A DNA stretch of 32,070 nt from Saprospiraceae bacterium (GCA_015490715.1 WFXH01000068.1:1-32070), one strand, 5' to 3'; shown: positions 1 to 8,786, counted from the stretch's first letter. Made by a program: numbers and translations. Notes: generated from the sequence alone by a model not told the origin.

Positions 1-1214
1 AGGGCGTTTTCGATGCTGTCGCTCATACTGTATACGAAAAGGCTATCGCCCGGAAGAAGGGGGAAGTTTTTGCCCTCTCGGCGAAGCTCTTGCCACGGAA
101 TATCGCTCTGCATGCGCTTGCCTCCTTGATAGCGCACCAACACGATCCAATCGCGATACGCGCGCGGCGAAAATCCCCCTGCGTACTCCAACAAATCAGC
201 CAGGCCCTCTCCACTGCGCAACTCATACCGCATCGGCCGCACTACGGCACCTCGAATGTCTACGATGTATTCCGACGCCGGCACGTAGATCACATCGTGG
301 TCTTGCAAATAGAGCTCGTTCGCATAGGCCGGATTGCGAATCCAACGATAGAGGTCGATGTCGATCTCTTCGCCCGCCCGATGAAGACGGATGTTTCGGA
401 CGCTTCCCAGGCTGTCGATGCCTCCGGCGGCTGCCAGGGCATTGAGTGCCGTGTTGACTGCCGAAAGCCGATAGGCACCCGGCGCAGGCACTTCCCCATA
501 GATGTGCACAGTGAGCATGCGCGGCTGCACGACCTGCACCTCAAAATGCGCCGCATCGACCTTAAAAAACTTCTCAAATGCCCGTAAGAGGATTTGCCTC
601 GCTTCCTCCAACGTCTTGCCCTGTAGGTACACCCGACCCACACGCGGGACATCAATATATCCGTCGGTGCGTATTTCATACTGCCCATCGTGTTGGGATA
701 CCCCCCACACTCCGATGTGTAGCACATCGCCGGGGCCGAGCACGTAATAGCCCGGCACATTGCCCCCTTCACGTACACTGATGGGTTGGATAGCCCGGGC
801 AAAATACGCACGTCCAAAGACTGCATCCTCACGCTGCATACGACGAAGGGTATCCGCATCGGTTTGGCCGAGGTCTACTTCCGCACGCTTGGGAGGGACG
901 GTATCTTTGAGCTGCGCACGCCTTTGAGGTGGTGCACTGTACTCCTCCCCTGGCGACATCGGTTGCTGCAGCTCTTCGAGTATCTCCTCCAACTGTGGGC
1001 GGTAACGCTGCAGCTCTTGCGGACTGAGCCGCGCAAGCTGCTCCGGGTCCAATCCGCGTTGGCGCAGCTTTTGCACAAACTGGGACTCATCGATGCCCCT
1101 TTTAGCGAGCTCGTCCTGAAGGTCGGTCCAAAGATACGGCTGCTGGCCCATCGCCAAAAGACCCCATGCCAGCATCCACACAATGGCAAGCCACCGCAGA
1201 CTACCGATGTGCAT
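1..1214 (-). CDS. SLBB-domain polysaccharide export protein (partial, C-terminus beyond left edge)
   Basis: The frame is open from ATG at 1214 to the window edge, giving 404 residues without a stop. The N-terminus has a signal peptide (hydrophobic residues about 7-21, likely cut near AMG-QQ) with no lipobox Cys, so it is not an obvious lipoprotein as Wza is. A charged helical stretch (about 30-80, with LSPQELQRYRPQ) follows. A polysaccharide-export domain starts around residue 150 (GYYVLGPGDVLHIGVWG), followed by two SLBB-like repeats, one beginning LTVHIYGEVPAPGAYRL and one beginning VDIRGAVVRPMRYEL. Family members form or gate the outer-membrane channel for capsule or exopolysaccharide. The start overlaps the end of rmlB by 14 nt, so the two are probably translationally coupled, and the preceding sugar-nucleotide genes fit an export role. 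The substrate is unknown. Homologues in this phylum can be much longer, so a good part may lie outside. Confidence 0.85.
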   Translation of the reverse strand, partial: MHIGSLRWLAIVWMLAWGLLAMGQQPYLWTDLQDELAKRGIDESQFVQKLRQRGLDPEQLARLSPQELQRYRPQLEEILEELQQPMSPGEEYSAPPQRRAQLKDTVPPKRAEVDLGQTDADTLRRMQREDAVFGRAYFARAIQPISVREGGNVPGYYVLGPGDVLHIGVWGVSQHDGQYEIRTDGYIDVPRVGRVYLQGKTLEEARQILLRAFEKFFKVDAAHFEVQVVQPRMLTVHIYGEVPAPGAYRLSAVNTALNALAAAGGIDSLGSVRNIRLHRAGEEIDIDLYRWIRNPAYANELYLQDHDVIYVPASEYIVDIRGAVVRPMRYELRSGEGLADLLEYAGGFSPRAYRDWIVLVRYQGGKRMQSDIPWQELRREGKNFPLLPGDSLFVYSMSDSIENA

Positions 1215-2256
1215 AATGCCTTTCATAGTACTCGCGATATTCCCCAGAGGTGACGCGCTGAAGCCATTCGGCATTGTCCAAATACCAGTCGATTGTGCGT
1301 CGTAGCCCTTCGTCGATGGGCGTGCGCGGCTGCCAACCGAGCTCTCGCTTTATCTTGCTGATGTCGATGGCATAGCGCTTGTCGTGGCCGGGGCGGTCTT
1401 TGACAAACCGGATGAGGGAGCGCGACTCCCCTGCCGGCCTCCCCAGACGCTGGTCCATCAAATCGCATAAGAGCTGCACCAATTCGACGTTTTTCATCTC
1501 GGCATTCCCTCCGATATTGTAGGTCTCACCCAGTACGCCATGATGGTAGATGCGGTCAATGGCGTCGACGTGATCGAGCACCCACAGCCAGTCCCGCACA
1601 TTCGAGCCATCACCGTACACAGGGATCTCCCTCCGATGCAAGATGTTGTTGATGACCAGGGGGATGAGCTTTTCGGGAAACTGATACGGGCCGTAATTGT
1701 TCGAGCAATTGCTGATGATCACGGGCATGCCGTACGTGTGGTGATAGGCGCGGACGAAATGGTCGGCACTCGCCTTGCTCGCCGAGTAGGGCGAACGCGG
1801 TGCATACGGCGTCTCTTCCGTAAAATACCCCGTTTCGCCAAGGCTTCCGTACACCTCATCGGTCGACACCTGATAAAAGCGCTTCCCCTCATAATCATCT
1901 CCCCATACCTTGCGCGCGGCATAGAGCAAGTGCACCGTGCCGAGCACATTGGTGTGCACAAAGGCGAGGGGATCCTCTATGCTCCTGTCGACGTGCGATT
2001 CGGCCGCTAAGTGAATGACCCCATCGAAGCGGTGGGTCTCAAACAGCTCGACCACGCGGGCCATGTCCCGCAAGTCCATATGTATGAAATGGTAGTTGGG
2101 CGCATTCTCGACATCGGCGAGGTTTTCTAAGTTGCCCGCATAGGTGAGCGCGTCGAGGTTGTAGATTTCATACTGCGGATAGCGGCGCACAAAATGGCGT
2201 ACGACGTGGTTGCCTATGAATCCCGCTCCTCCCGTGATGAGTATTTTATGCGACAT
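1201..2256 (-). CDS. rmlB: dTDP-glucose 4,6-dehydratase
   Basis: This 351-residue extended short-chain dehydrogenase converts dTDP-glucose to dTDP-4-keto-6-deoxyglucose, the second step toward dTDP-rhamnose and other deoxysugars. Visible motifs are the NAD-binding GGAGFIG at 9-15, HLAAESHVDRS at about 82-92, the catalytic STDEVYG at 131-137 (Asp/Glu pair) and the active-site YSASK at 157-161. GPYQFPEKLIPL and GDGSNVRDWLWV are typical of RmlB rather than of UDP-glucose epimerase. Length matches the family. The ATG at 2256 lies directly before the Rossmann strand. It follows the decarboxylase-like gene by 11 nt and overlaps the export gene by 14 nt, so the three form an operon. rmlA, rmlC and rmlD are not in the window. 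Confidence 0.95.
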   Translation of the reverse strand: MSHKILITGGAGFIGNHVVRHFVRRYPQYEIYNLDALTYAGNLENLADVENAPNYHFIHMDLRDMARVVELFETHRFDGVIHLAAESHVDRSIEDPLAFVHTNVLGTVHLLYAARKVWGDDYEGKRFYQVSTDEVYGSLGETGYFTEETPYAPRSPYSASKASADHFVRAYHHTYGMPVIISNCSNNYGPYQFPEKLIPLVINNILHRREIPVYGDGSNVRDWLWVLDHVDAIDRIYHHGVLGETYNIGGNAEMKNVELVQLLCDLMDQRLGRPAGESRSLIRFVKDRPGHDKRYAIDISKIKRELGWQPRTPIDEGLRRTIDWYLDNAEWLQRVTSGEYREYYERHYAHR

Positions 2257-2267
2257 AGATGGAGCTT

Positions 2268-3251
2268 TTACGGTGTATGAAATGGTTGACCGCTATGGAT
2301 TGTTTCGCCACTGCTTTGTAACGCCTGCCGGAAATACTCTATGGTGTGCATAAGACCATCATGGAGCGATACCCTTGGCTCCCACTGGAGCACTTGCCTG
2401 GCAAGCGAAATGTCGGGCTGGCGACATTGGGGGTCGTCTTCGGGTAGGGGGTGATAGCGTATTTTCGATCGGCTGCCGGTGAGTCGGATGATGTATTCGG
2501 CCAGTTGTTGGATGGTCATTTCTTCGGGATTGCCGATGTTGACGGGTTCGGGATAATCGCTCATGAGCAACTTGTAGATGCCTTCGACCATATCGGAGAT
2601 GTAGCAAAACGAACGCGTCTGCTGGCCGCTGCCGTACACGGTCAGGTCTTCGCCGCGGAGGGCTTGACACAAAAAGGTCGGTATAGCTCTGCCGTCGTCG
2701 ATGCGCATGCGCGGACCGTAGGTGTTGAATATGCGTGCAATGCGCGTCTGGACACCATGCACGCGGTGATAGGCCATGGTCATGGCTTCGAGGAAGCGTT
2801 TGGCCTCATCGTACACGCCACGCGGCCCAATGGGATTGACATGCCCCCAGTAGTCTTCGCTTTGAGGATGCTCCTTTGGATCGCCGTACACCTCAGATGT
2901 CGAGGCTACCAATATGCGCGCGCTCTTGGCGCGGGCAAGTCCCAACAGGTGGAGCGTGCCCAGCGAGCCCACCTTCAAGGTGTGAATCGGCATGCGAAGG
3001 TAGTCCGCCGGACTGGCCGGCGAGGCAAAGTGCAAGATGTAGTCCAGAGGACCCGATACATGGACAAAATTGGTCACGTCGTGATGCAAAAAGCGAAAGC
3101 GCGGATGCCCGAAGAGATGCTGGATATTGTCCAAACTGCCCGTCGATAGATTGTCTAAGGCAATGACCTCATATCCCTCAGCGATAAATTTGTCGCACAG
3201 GTGTGAGCCGAGAAAGCCCGCCGCTCCCGTTATCAAGACGCGCTCTGCCAT
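2268..3251 (-). CDS. UDP-glucuronate decarboxylase-like NAD-dependent epimerase/dehydratase
   Basis: This 327-residue extended SDR enzyme most resembles UDP-glucuronic acid decarboxylase (UXS), which makes UDP-xylose. It shows NAD-binding GAAGFLG at 9-15, LDNLSTG at about 32-38, HFASPASP at about 74-81, STSEVYGDP from about 118, and [14 protein letters not shown] with the catalytic Tyr147 and Lys151. The NPIGPR-x-x-YDE-x-KR block is the main reason for preferring UXS over a UDP-glucose 4-epimerase. The product could be another UDP-sugar, so the exact reaction is inferred. It is the first gene of the run leading to rmlB and the SLBB export protein. No clear TAnnTTTG promoter is seen in the 129 nt upstream gap, and the run may be read through from the foldase gene. 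Confidence 0.85.
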   Translation of the reverse strand: MAERVLITGAAGFLGSHLCDKFIAEGYEVIALDNLSTGSLDNIQHLFGHPRFRFLHHDVTNFVHVSGPLDYILHFASPASPADYLRMPIHTLKVGSLGTLHLLGLARAKSARILVASTSEVYGDPKEHPQSEDYWGHVNPIGPRGVYDEAKRFLEAMTMAYHRVHGVQTRIARIFNTYGPRMRIDDGRAIPTFLCQALRGEDLTVYGSGQQTRSFCYISDMVEGIYKLLMSDYPEPVNIGNPEEMTIQQLAEYIIRLTGSRSKIRYHPLPEDDPQCRQPDISLARQVLQWEPRVSLHDGLMHTIEYFRQALQSSGETIHSGQPFHTP

Positions 3252-3380
3252 GGCAGTTGTGACATATCCCTACTACTGTTTAACGCAAATAAAATACCAC
3301 TTTCTTACTTCACCACGCAAAAAGCGGCACCCCCATCCACCGAGAGCTTCCCTCTCCTATTCGCATCGACCGTCAACAGT

Positions 3381-5492
3381 TTAATAAAACTTAAAGCGAT
3401 TGTCCTCCACATCGGCCTTGTCGACGAGGGAGGGGAGGAGGTATTTGCTGACGCGTGTAGGATATTGCGAGGTGTTGATGCGTCGCCATGTGGCGAGGTT
3501 GTCGGGATCGGGGGCGATGTATTCTTCCACCTTTTTGATGACGTAATAGCCGCCGACTCCTTGCGAACCGCGTTGAGCGCCCTTAGCCAATCCGAAGAGG
3601 TTGCCCACCACGCGTGGTTCTTTGCCTTCTTTGCCAAAAAACTCAAACAGGAAAGTCACCTGATTGGCCGTGTCGATGGGTAGCTCAAACTTGTCGGCCG
3701 CTACTTGAAGATCAGCCGCACCGAGCTGCTCGGCAATGCGCTGGGCCTTCTTGCGATTGATGAGGATGGGCACTACCGATTCGCGCACCTCATCGACCGA
3801 GGCTTGCCCTTCGGGATAACTACCCGTCAATGCCGCAACGACAAATTTTTCGCGAAAGTTGAGGGGTGAGGTGAAAATGTACACCTCTGGAGATACATCG
3901 CCTACCTCCGTAGAGGGATCAAACGCCCAGCGCACGATTTCACGCGAAGACGACTCCGAACCAAGGGATCCAAGGCTGTGATCGTTCTTCTTCACCCCTT
4001 TGACGAGCTCGGTGCGTATGTCGTCCCTGTTGGCCAGGGCACTCTTGAGCGAGCTGTAATCTCGGTACTGCGTCATCAAGTCGACCATCAGGTCGTAAAT
4101 CGAATCTTGCGTGTGCTCACTGGGAATGATGTTTTCACGAATATAGGCCACGCGATAGCCCGTGTTGTCGTCGAGGGTGTACTTTCTATCGGTCACCTGT
4201 ACGAGGTGGAGGGCCTGATCCGTAGGCAAGATGTAGGTTTCACCGGGTTTGGCCTTAAAAAACACGATATTGGCTATGTTGGGATGGAGCTCGTTGTAGG
4301 CCTTAAAGCCCAAGTCGCCACCCTTGCCCAAGCCTTCGGGATTTTGGCTATAGCGGTTGGCAAGGCTGTCAAAGCGCTCCTTGCCTTCGTCGATGAGCTG
4401 TTTGAGGCTATCCAGCGTCGCTACGACGCGCTGATAATCCTGTTGGGTACGCACCGACATCGAGATTGCGCGCAAACGCACCGAGTCTGGAACCTTTTTG
4501 ACGTCGACGAGCTTGGCCAGGACGAAGGCGTTGTTGTGCTGGTACGGCCCCACCACATCGCCCACCTTCATGTGCCGAATCGAATCCCGCAAGGGCGGGT
4601 CGAGATAGTCGATGTAAAAGTAGCGCAGGGGATATTCGCCGTAATGGGTCGTCACAAAGAGCGAATCCTCTTCGGCCTGTATAAAATCGTTCTTGAGATC
4701 GAGCATGTGCTGGTACAGCTCCGCCGTATCCTTTGCTGTCGGTACGGCGACGTTGATGAAGAGTTCGACATCGCGCGTGGGATCTTTTTTATAATACAGC
4801 CCCGGGTTTTCTTCAATGTATTGCTGGATATCGTCGTCCGTCACCTGTACCTCAGCATCAGGGATGCGATCGTACGGCACTTTGACGTAGAGGGCGTCTG
4901 CTTTGTCGTTGTTTTGGTGAAAACGCCGCAATACGCGCCACCGGGGCATGTACATCCCTTTGGCGACGAGCTGGTTGAGCTTTTCTTCCAGGCGCTCTTT
5001 GATGATTTGTTTTTCCTGAAAGGCCCAGAAATTGCGAAACGTACCGGTGAGCGTGCCCTCTTCAATGCGTCGGCGATATTCCTCCAACAACTGGCGATCG
5101 ACTTGCCCTGTCTGTGGATTGCCAAGGTTTCGGATAACCACAGGGCTCAGGCGAGTACCGAATTGAAGCTCGCGCAACTCGTCCCTACCCACAGCCAGGC
5201 CTTCTTCATCGGCGATTTCATCCAAGATCGCCTTTTCAACCAAAAAGGAATAAATGTAATCCCTCGTCTGATAGATGTCTTGCGAGGAGCGGCTTAGCAC
5301 ATCTTCTGCCATCTGAAACTCTCGATAGTCGATCCGCTTGCCATCGACCTCAGCAAGGGTAAAATCCGTTCTTCCTCCGCCACCTCCAAAAAAATTGGAT
5401 TGGATGTCCATGATGATAAAACCCGCCAATCCAAGGCCCAGCAGAACGATGAGTATCCAGACGTTTTTTCGAATCTTACCAATGACTGCCAT
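3381..5492 (-). CDS. PpiD/SurA-type membrane-anchored peptidyl-prolyl isomerase
   Basis: About 703 residues. A short basic N-terminus (MAVIGKIRKN) leads into one transmembrane helix (about 10-29), a Gly-rich linker, a SurA_N-like helical chaperone region (about 45-200), a parvulin/rotamase domain at about 335-433 (with SLANRYSQNPEGLGKGGDLGF) and a long C-terminal part. Proteins built this way sit in the inner membrane facing the periplasm and help fold outer-membrane and secreted proteins. I chose ATG 5492 over GTG 5498: it gives the family-like MAVIGKIRK start and lies about 30 nt after a strong promoter at 5528-5558. A second isomerase domain is possible in the C-terminal half but I could not confirm one. 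The gene is divergent from fdhD. Confidence 0.9.
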   Translation of the reverse strand: MAVIGKIRKNVWILIVLLGLGLAGFIIMDIQSNFFGGGGGRTDFTLAEVDGKRIDYREFQMAEDVLSRSSQDIYQTRDYIYSFLVEKAILDEIADEEGLAVGRDELRELQFGTRLSPVVIRNLGNPQTGQVDRQLLEEYRRRIEEGTLTGTFRNFWAFQEKQIIKERLEEKLNQLVAKGMYMPRWRVLRRFHQNNDKADALYVKVPYDRIPDAEVQVTDDDIQQYIEENPGLYYKKDPTRDVELFINVAVPTAKDTAELYQHMLDLKNDFIQAEEDSLFVTTHYGEYPLRYFYIDYLDPPLRDSIRHMKVGDVVGPYQHNNAFVLAKLVDVKKVPDSVRLRAISMSVRTQQDYQRVVATLDSLKQLIDEGKERFDSLANRYSQNPEGLGKGGDLGFKAYNELHPNIANIVFFKAKPGETYILPTDQALHLVQVTDRKYTLDDNTGYRVAYIRENIIPSEHTQDSIYDLMVDLMTQYRDYSSLKSALANRDDIRTELVKGVKKNDHSLGSLGSESSSREIVRWAFDPSTEVGDVSPEVYIFTSPLNFREKFVVAALTGSYPEGQASVDEVRESVVPILINRKKAQRIAEQLGAADLQVAADKFELPIDTANQVTFLFEFFGKEGKEPRVVGNLFGLAKGAQRGSQGVGGYYVIKKVEEYIAPDPDNLATWRRINTSQYPTRVSKYLLPSLVDKADVEDNRFKFY

Positions 5493-5527
5493 ATACACTC
5501 AAGGATTTATTCGCGCTATGAGACCTG

Positions 5528-5558
5528 CAAAGGTACGCTTTTTACGCGTTTAGGCCAA
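5528..5558 (-). promoter_or_regulatory. Bacteroidota-type promoter of the PpiD-like gene
   Basis: On the minus strand TTG (5558-5556) is followed by exactly 20 nt and then TACCTTTG (5535-5528), a full match to the Bacteroidota -33/-7 form. Transcription would start near 5521-5524, about 30 nt before ATG 5492. Confidence 0.7.
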
Positions 5559-5643
5559 CACACCACCTCTGTCAACCGATTTCATTATCGCGCTTCATGG
5601 AGTTGCTGTATTTTCCCCACATCACCGCAATTGTATTTTTTTC

Positions 5644-5651
5644 TAAATTTG
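5644..5651 (+). promoter_or_regulatory. Probable -7 promoter element of fdhD
   Basis: TAAATTTG matches TAnnTTTG and lies 17 nt before the preferred fdhD ATG. No TTG stands at the usual 19-21 nt spacing (the nearest is only 10 nt upstream), so the -33 half is weak. The element makes starts upstream of about 5655 unlikely. Confidence 0.45.
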
Positions 5652-5668
5652 GCTATTGTCGAAAGCCC

Positions 5669-6508
5669 ATGCCATCAACGATGACTGCGACGCGCAAATG
5701 GATGCAACGACCGATCTGGACACTTAAGTACGGCAATGCTATTGAGTCGACCACCGACACCATTGCTGTCGAACGCCCCCTTCAGATTTTACTCGACGAC
5801 AATGGGCACTATCGCGAGTTTGCAGTCTTGATGCGCAGCCCCGACGACGACGCCGAACTGGTAATGGGGCTCCTCTTTACCGAAGGGCTTATCCATAGTG
5901 CCGATGAGCTGTCCTTACAACCATTGCCCTCTACCGATAGCGATGCGATCGACAGGATGGTGGTGTACTTCAAAGGCGATAGTACAGTGGCATCCACGCA
6001 TTTTCGCCAACTGGCTGCGCATGCCGGCTGTGGCATATGCAGTGCTTCGACGCTTGAGCACTATTTGGAGTTTGCATACCCCGTACTGCCGATGCGCAAA
6101 CACTCCTACCACTGGGGCGTCATTGCCTCCGTCTTAGATCAAATCGAGGATCTCCACACTGCCTTTCGCCTCACGGGAGGCACTCACTGGGCGCTCTTTG
6201 CCAATGCCCAGGGGGAATTGCTCACTTTGCGCGAAGATGTCGGCCGCCACAACGCCATGGACAAAGCTATAGGTTGGGCCCTTGCGCACGAAGTATTCGA
6301 CCAGGTAGATATGGTCTTCGTCAGCGGACGGCTGAGTTTCGAGCTCGTACACAAAGCCCTTTGCATAGGCGCATCCGTCATGGTGGGACTCGGAGCGCCG
6401 TCGACTCAGGCCGTCGACCTGGCTGAGCAAAACGGCTTGACCCTGATGGGATTTTGGAAAGCACAACGCATTAACATCTACACCCACCCCAGCCGGATCC
6501 AGACTTGA
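5669..6508 (+). CDS. fdhD: FdhD-family sulfurtransferase for formate dehydrogenase maturation
   Basis: From ATG 5669 the protein has 279 residues. FdhD passes sulfur from a cysteine desulfurase to the molybdenum/tungsten cofactor of formate dehydrogenases and related enzymes in the cytoplasm. Visible family marks are ERPLQILLDD near the start, ELVMGLLFTEG, the catalytic CGIC at 121-124, LTGGTHWALF, the hallmark EDVGRHNAMDKAIG, and VFVSGRLSFELVHKA. The frame is open back to 5597, but the -7 element at 5644-5651 argues for 5669 or the in-frame ATG 5681. No formate dehydrogenase or molybdopterin gene is present in the window, so the client enzyme is unknown. The next gene has its own promoter overlapping the end of this one. 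Confidence 0.92.
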   Translation: MPSTMTATRKWMQRPIWTLKYGNAIESTTDTIAVERPLQILLDDNGHYREFAVLMRSPDDDAELVMGLLFTEGLIHSADELSLQPLPSTDSDAIDRMVVYFKGDSTVASTHFRQLAAHAGCGICSASTLEHYLEFAYPVLPMRKHSYHWGVIASVLDQIEDLHTAFRLTGGTHWALFANAQGELLTLREDVGRHNAMDKAIGWALAHEVFDQVDMVFVSGRLSFELVHKALCIGASVMVGLGAPSTQAVDLAEQNGLTLMGFWKAQRINIYTHPSRIQT

Positions 6509-6536
6509 GCGTTTTAGCACATATGACGTACCTTTG
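6505..6536 (+). promoter_or_regulatory. Bacteroidota-type promoter of the ABC ATPase/permease pair
   Basis: TTG (6505-6507), 21 nt, then TACCTTTG (6529-6536). The TTG lies at the fdhD stop codon. The expected start of transcription is near 6541-6543, about 15 nt before ATG 6558, which rules out a TTG start at 6534 inside the promoter. Confidence 0.7.
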
Positions 6537-6557
6537 CCCCGGCGCGAACTTCTACAG

Positions 6558-7460
6558 ATGGAAGTACTTCACATCGAGGGTCTGACGAAGCGATACGGTC
6601 ATATTAAGGCCATTGACAGCTTGTCTCTGACGGTACAATCGGGACAGGTCATGGGCCTATTGGGTCCTAACGGTAGTGGCAAGACCACCACGTTGGGCAT
6701 CATTTTAGACATCTTGAAAGCCGACGCAGGCAGATATGTGTGGTTTGAGGGAAAATACGCGCAAGCAGAGGCGCGCAAGCGCATTGGCTCCATCCTCGAG
6801 CGTCCCTATTTTTACCCACATCTCACCGCCGACGAAAACCTCGACATCGTACGGCGCATCAAGGACCTGCCTCCGATGTCGTTTGACGAGGTGCTCGACA
6901 CGGTCGGTCTGCTGAAGCGTCGCCATTCGCCGTATCGCACCTATAGCTTAGGCATGAAACAGCGACTGGCCGTGGCCTCCACCCTCCTCGGCGATCCTGA
7001 AGTGCTAATCTTTGATGAGCCAACCAACGGCCTCGATCCCGAAGGAATCATCGAAATGCGCGAAATCATCCTCAACCTCCGTCATCGCGGCAAAACGGTC
7101 TTCCTCGCCTCGCACATCCTCGACGAGGTAGAAAAAATATGCACCCACGTGACCGTACTGCAGCGCGGCAAAGTCCTCGCCTCCGGCCCGCTCGGTCATA
7201 TCATCACCAACAATAAGTTTGTCATCGTGTCGGCATCGCAGCCCGACGAGCTTCAACAACTCCTCCAGACGATGGAGGGCGTACTCCACATCACACGCGA
7301 AGGGCCCAAACTCATCGTCGAAGTTCGCGAGGACCTCCGTCCCGAAGCAATCAACCGCATTGCCGCACAAAACGGCATCTGGCTCAGCCACCTCGAAGAG
7401 CGGCGCATGTCCTTAGAAGAGGAGTTCCTCAAGTTGGTGAAAGCGCAAAATACTCGGTGA
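6558..7460 (+). CDS. ABC transporter ATP-binding protein
   Basis: 300 residues from ATG 6558. It is the ATPase of an ABC-2 type exporter. Motifs in order are Walker A GPNGSGKTT at 36-44, a Q-loop region around GSILERPYFYPHLT, signature YSLGMKQRLA from 129, Walker B VLIFDEPTNGLDP, and the switch histidine in FLASHILDEV. The C-terminal 80 residues form the small accessory domain common in drug, antibiotic or Nat-type ATPases. The stop is one nucleotide before the permease ATG, so the two are one transcript and presumably one transporter. The substrate cannot be read from the sequence. The start follows from the promoter at 6505-6536. Confidence 0.92.
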   Translation: MEVLHIEGLTKRYGHIKAIDSLSLTVQSGQVMGLLGPNGSGKTTTLGIILDILKADAGRYVWFEGKYAQAEARKRIGSILERPYFYPHLTADENLDIVRRIKDLPPMSFDEVLDTVGLLKRRHSPYRTYSLGMKQRLAVASTLLGDPEVLIFDEPTNGLDPEGIIEMREIILNLRHRGKTVFLASHILDEVEKICTHVTVLQRGKVLASGPLGHIITNNKFVIVSASQPDELQQLLQTMEGVLHITREGPKLIVEVREDLRPEAINRIAAQNGIWLSHLEERRMSLEEEFLKLVKAQNTR

Positions 7461-7461
7461 T

Positions 7462-8289
7462 ATGAGTTCCATAGGAAAATACCTCTACCTCGAATGGCTC
7501 AAATTTCGCCGCTTTCGCCCCTTTGTGGTTTTGAGCATTGCCTATGTAGTCTTACTTCCAAGCATGCTGTTTAGTTTTCACAGCATGGTGCAATTTGCAA
7601 AGCTGCGCTTTCGCACGCCAGAGGCGTATTTTAAGTTTCCACACGTGTGGGAATACTTGGCCTACGGCGGAAGCTGGCTGGCCTTCTTCCTCCTGGGATA
7701 CCTCGGCGTGGCGCTCGTCACGTACGAGTTTCAACATCGCACGGTCCGCCAAAACATCATGGCCGGCCTCTCGCGACGCGATTACTATGCCGCAAAACTC
7801 GCCTTTATCACCGGCTACGCTCTCTTTGCTACAGCTTACTTCCTACTCCTCGGCTTCATCTTAGGCATGATCTACACCGGCCCCAACGAATACCACAGTT
7901 TTTTTCAAGAAATGGAAAGCATGCCCTTTCGGTACTTCCTGATGATCTTCTCGTACATGCTCTTCGGCATGTTTATTGGCTTTATCTTCCGAAAGAGCGC
8001 GCTCTCCGTACTGATTTACTTTTCGTACGTGTTTTTTATCGAAAAGATTTTTCGATGGGTCGTCCATCGCGACATATTGTACATTCAGGAGAAGTACAAC
8101 TTATACTATCCCATCAACGCGATGAGCGATTTGACGCCTCTGCCGTTTGGGCATCTGATGCGGGAGATGAGCGTGCCGTTTACGCAGTACCATGCCCTTT
8201 CGCCGACGCAGGCCATTGTGACTTCGCTATTATGGGCAGTGTTATTTATCGGTGTAGGATATTATCGCTTTGTGCGCTCTGATCTATAG
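7462..8289 (+). CDS. ABC-2 type transporter permease
   Basis: 275 residues, with about six hydrophobic segments: FVVLSIAYVVLLPSMLF near 21-37, WLAFFLLGYLGVALV, ALFATAYFLLLGFILGMI, YFLMIFSYMLFGMFIGFIF, LSVLIYFSYVFFI and a C-terminal TSLLWAVLFIGVGYY. The QHRTVRQNIMAGLSRRDYYAAKL block is the cytoplasmic coupling motif typical of ABC-2 permeases paired with a separate ATPase. It starts one nucleotide after the ATPase gene. The 3' end overlaps the convergent gldH by 28 nt. Substrate unknown. Confidence 0.88.
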   Translation: MSSIGKYLYLEWLKFRRFRPFVVLSIAYVVLLPSMLFSFHSMVQFAKLRFRTPEAYFKFPHVWEYLAYGGSWLAFFLLGYLGVALVTYEFQHRTVRQNIMAGLSRRDYYAAKLAFITGYALFATAYFLLLGFILGMIYTGPNEYHSFFQEMESMPFRYFLMIFSYMLFGMFIGFIFRKSALSVLIYFSYVFFIEKIFRWVVHRDILYIQEKYNLYYPINAMSDLTPLPFGHLMREMSVPFTQYHALSPTQAIVTSLLWAVLFIGVGYYRFVRSDL

Positions 8290-8786
8290 ATGGTCGTCTT
8301 TTGCGGCGGGTGGACTTCCTCAAGGCGCAATTGCAGAGCTTGGACATCTCGAACGGGGTTGATGCGCATGTGTTGATCAATCTCGATGCGGTACTGTCCC
8401 GTGTCCGGAAAGTAAAAGCTATCCTGCAGCAGGATAGGAGCGCGTATGATTTTACCCCTCTGATGACCCTGCCAGTGGCCCGATTCGTCGGCCAGCTCGA
8501 GGCTGAGGACCTGGGTATCGATCTTCCCATCGGGGAGATATGAGCGAATTTGCACGTAGAGGTTTTGCCATGCGTATTGTGGGCTGTGTTCGACGTCGAG
8601 CCAGAGGTTAAAGATACGCGCAGTGTCATCAATGCGAAAGGTAAAGCGCGCCGTCGAGTCGTAATACCACCCTTGTGGTGCGATTTCATACCGATGGACG
8701 AAATAATAGCTCTCTTTTTTACAGCCTATAGCCACACTGATTCCGACGATGGCTATCAACACAAAGGGAAAAGAGAGGACACGCAT
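8262..8786 (-). CDS. gldH: Gliding motility lipoprotein GldH
   Basis: 174 residues. The N-terminus is a lipoprotein signal peptide with lipobox AIGC and acceptor Cys22. The body matches GldH: an RFTFRIDDTARIFNLWLDVEH stretch, YAWQNLYVQI, ELADESGHWQGHQRGK and YRIEIDQHMRINPV. GldH is an accessory lipoprotein needed for gliding in Flavobacterium johnsoniae and is widespread in Bacteroidota with type IX secretion. This agrees with the T9SS sorting domains found at 25878-27988. The ATG shares its A with the dnaJ stop (TGATG), so it is translationally coupled to the chaperone gene. Its last 28 nt overlap the convergent permease gene. Confidence 0.88.
   Translation of the reverse strand: MRVLSFPFVLIAIVGISVAIGCKKESYYFVHRYEIAPQGWYYDSTARFTFRIDDTARIFNLWLDVEHSPQYAWQNLYVQIRSYLPDGKIDTQVLSLELADESGHWQGHQRGKIIRAPILLQDSFYFPDTGQYRIEIDQHMRINPVRDVQALQLRLEEVHPPQKTTIYRSERTKR

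Noticed and set aside
290-1189. Possible frameshift in the left-edge gene, since shorter readings in another minus frame cover parts of it
   Set aside because: Reading the minus strand from ATG 1214 gives one unbroken frame to the edge with export and SLBB motifs; the shorter ones are off-frame.
2451-3149. A 232-codon plus-strand reading opposite the UXS-like gene
   Set aside because: Antisense shadow of a clear SDR enzyme; no family features.
3978-5297. A 439-codon open reading on the plus strand, opposite the PpiD-like gene
   Set aside because: It is wholly antisense to a recognisable foldase, its sequence is a codon-bias mirror rich in Val, His and Leu, and it shows no domain or signal peptide.
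7647-8282. A 211-codon plus-strand reading overlapping the ABC permease in another frame
   Set aside because: The permease frame has membrane helices and the coupling motif; the other frame is Arg/His/Pro-rich without structure.
8262-8289. Overlap of gldH with the ABC permease as evidence of a mis-called end
   Set aside because: Both readings have family-consistent C-termini; a 28-nt convergent overlap is simply compact layout.
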